A DNA stretch of 15,722 bases from an uncultured Clostridia bacterium (GTDB lineage: Bacteria; Bacillota; Clostridia; TANB77; CAG-508), in contig CAKPCL010000015.1 of assembly GCA_934141605.1 (NCBI GenBank), forward strand, positions 1 through 15,722. Direction: 5' to 3'. Both the position numbers and the translations under genes were made by a program. Below, one piece after another: positions 14,982 to 15,722 of the stretch. Under the pieces are notes generated by a model. The model searched no databases. It had not been told where the DNA came from and saw nothing but the letters and a program-made list of their open reading frames with translations. How positions within the stretch are numbered: position 1 is the stretch's first letter; each line of letters opens with the position of its first letter.

Positions 14982-15722
14982 CTATTTTCCCTCATAGTAC
15001 CCTTTATACCACTCAGCAAAGGCTCGTAAGCCATCTCTCAGCGACGTATCTGGCTTATACCCAAAGTCTTCTTGCAGGGGCGTGGTATCTGCATAAGTGA
15101 CTGGCACGTCGCCAGGCTGCATTGCCACCAGTTTCTTGTGTGCCTCGAAGTCATAATCCACAGGCAACACTCCTGCACGAATCAGCTCCTCTTGCAAGAT
15201 GCTGACGAACTCCAGAAGATTCTCTGGGTGGCTGTTACCTATATTATATACCTTGTATGGTGGAATAGGCAAGCCGTCCTCGCCTACTCGCTTCTCAGGC
15301 GCATGCTGCATCACTCTTACGATACCCTCTACAATGTCATCAATATAGGTAAAATCACGCTTGCAGTTACCATAGTTAAAAATCTTGATGGTTTCACCCT
15401 TTACCAGTTTATTCGTAAAACCGAAATATGCCATATCTGGACGACCAGCAGGACCATAAACGGTGAAGAAACGTAAACCAGTGCTTGGGATATTATAAAG
15501 CTTAGAGTAAGCATGAGCCATCAGCTCGTTGCTCTTCTTGGTAGCTGCATACAGACTTACAGGATTATCTACCTTGTCATCAGTAGAATAAGGAACTTTT
15601 TTGTTGCTTCCATAAACAGATGAAGAAGAAGCATAAACCAAGTGTTCTACCTCATGATGACGGCAAGCCTCCAGGATGTTATAGAATCCTATCAGATTGC
15701 TCTGGATATAAGCATCTGGATT
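14982..15722 (-). CDS. UDP-glucuronate epimerase-like NAD-dependent sugar epimerase (C-terminal part)
   Basis: The open frame continues to the window edge; its visible part is 246 codons and begins NPDAYIQSNLIGFYNILEAC. An in-frame TTG at 15641 is not a start, because the conserved SDR sequence runs straight through it. The catalytic core is present as VYASSSSVYG and the Tyr-x3-Lys motif YAATKK. RFFTVYGPAGRPDMA, RDFTYIDDIVEGI, YKVYNIGNSHP, the MQPGDVPVTYADT segment and the C-terminal FAEWYKGYY follow. These are characteristic of extended SDR enzymes that epimerise UDP-glucuronate at C4 to UDP-galacturonate. The missing N-terminus should hold the NAD-binding GxxGxxG. It would supply an acidic sugar, which fits an ATP-grasp amide-forming enzyme further along. 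The gene is richer in G+C than the centre of the locus. Confidence 0.92.
   Translation of the reverse strand, partial: NPDAYIQSNLIGFYNILEACRHHEVEHLVYASSSSVYGSNKKVPYSTDDKVDNPVSLYAATKKSNELMAHAYSKLYNIPSTGLRFFTVYGPAGRPDMAYFGFTNKLVKGETIKIFNYGNCKRDFTYIDDIVEGIVRVMQHAPEKRVGEDGLPIPPYKVYNIGNSHPENLLEFVSILQEELIRAGVLPVDYDFEAHKKLVAMQPGDVPVTYADTTPLQEDFGYKPDTSLRDGLRAFAEWYKGYYEGK

Noticed and set aside
15639..15641. TTG as a start of the epimerase gene
   Set aside because: Conserved SDR sequence (NPDAYIQSN and GFYNILEA) continues upstream in the same frame to the window edge, so the true start is outside.
1..15722. CRISPR array, tRNA or rRNA genes, invertible promoter with recombinase
   Set aside because: No regularly spaced repeats, no tRNA-like folds or rRNA sequence, and no integrase or long inverted repeats flanking a promoter were found on reading both strands.

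Overview
The window is a single-strand (all minus) polysaccharide biosynthesis locus of the Wzx/Wzy-dependent type, most likely from a gut Bacteroidales, probably Prevotellaceae. The evidence is the low G+C content, a TAnnTTTG-type promoter box, and the family mix: TupA-like ATP-grasp, FrhB-like Fe-S protein next to a pyruvyl transferase, WcaF-like and other hexapeptide acyltransferases, and an EpsG-like polymerase. Genus is an inference from gene style only.

In transcription order (high to low coordinates), the locus opens with the C-terminal part of a UDP-glucuronate-epimerase-like SDR enzyme (14982-15722, cut by the window edge). A 210-base AT-rich gap follows and carries a Bacteroidetes-type promoter. 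It drives a two-gene cassette of unknown function: a 190-aa soluble protein and a 362-aa protein with about seven membrane segments. Downstream lies a truncated, frameshifted IS630-type transposase remnant. The main operon then runs: ATP-grasp protein with a duplicated C-terminal half, Wzx flippase, left-handed beta-helix acyltransferase, FrhB-like Fe-S protein, polysaccharide pyruvyl transferase family protein, GT4, Wzy-like polymerase, GT4, acyltransferase, GT4, WcaF-like acyltransferase, GT2. The first codons of a membrane protein lie at the low-coordinate edge; it may be a polyprenyl-phosphate sugar transferase. From the flippase to the 1502-2626 GT4, most genes overlap (ATGA, 8 or 14 bp) or are a few bases apart, so they are almost certainly co-transcribed and translationally coupled.

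Working together, the glycosyltransferases would assemble a lipid-linked repeat unit, the acyltransferases and the ATP-grasp and pyruvyl-transferase-type enzymes would decorate it, Wzx would flip it and Wzy would polymerise it.

The most striking signals are two G/C homopolymers in AT-rich coding DNA: C8 (coding strand) in the ATP-grasp gene and G7 in the first acyltransferase gene. The C8 tract sits at the junction between the two C-terminal half-domain copies. A one-base change there would end the protein at about 314 or 321 aa, close to an ordinary single-domain protein. A one-base change in G7 would truncate the acyltransferase. Both look like candidate slipped-strand phase-variation switches. 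The second signal is the unrecognised soluble-plus-membrane gene pair with its own promoter, set between the epimerase and the operon and bordered by insertion-sequence debris.
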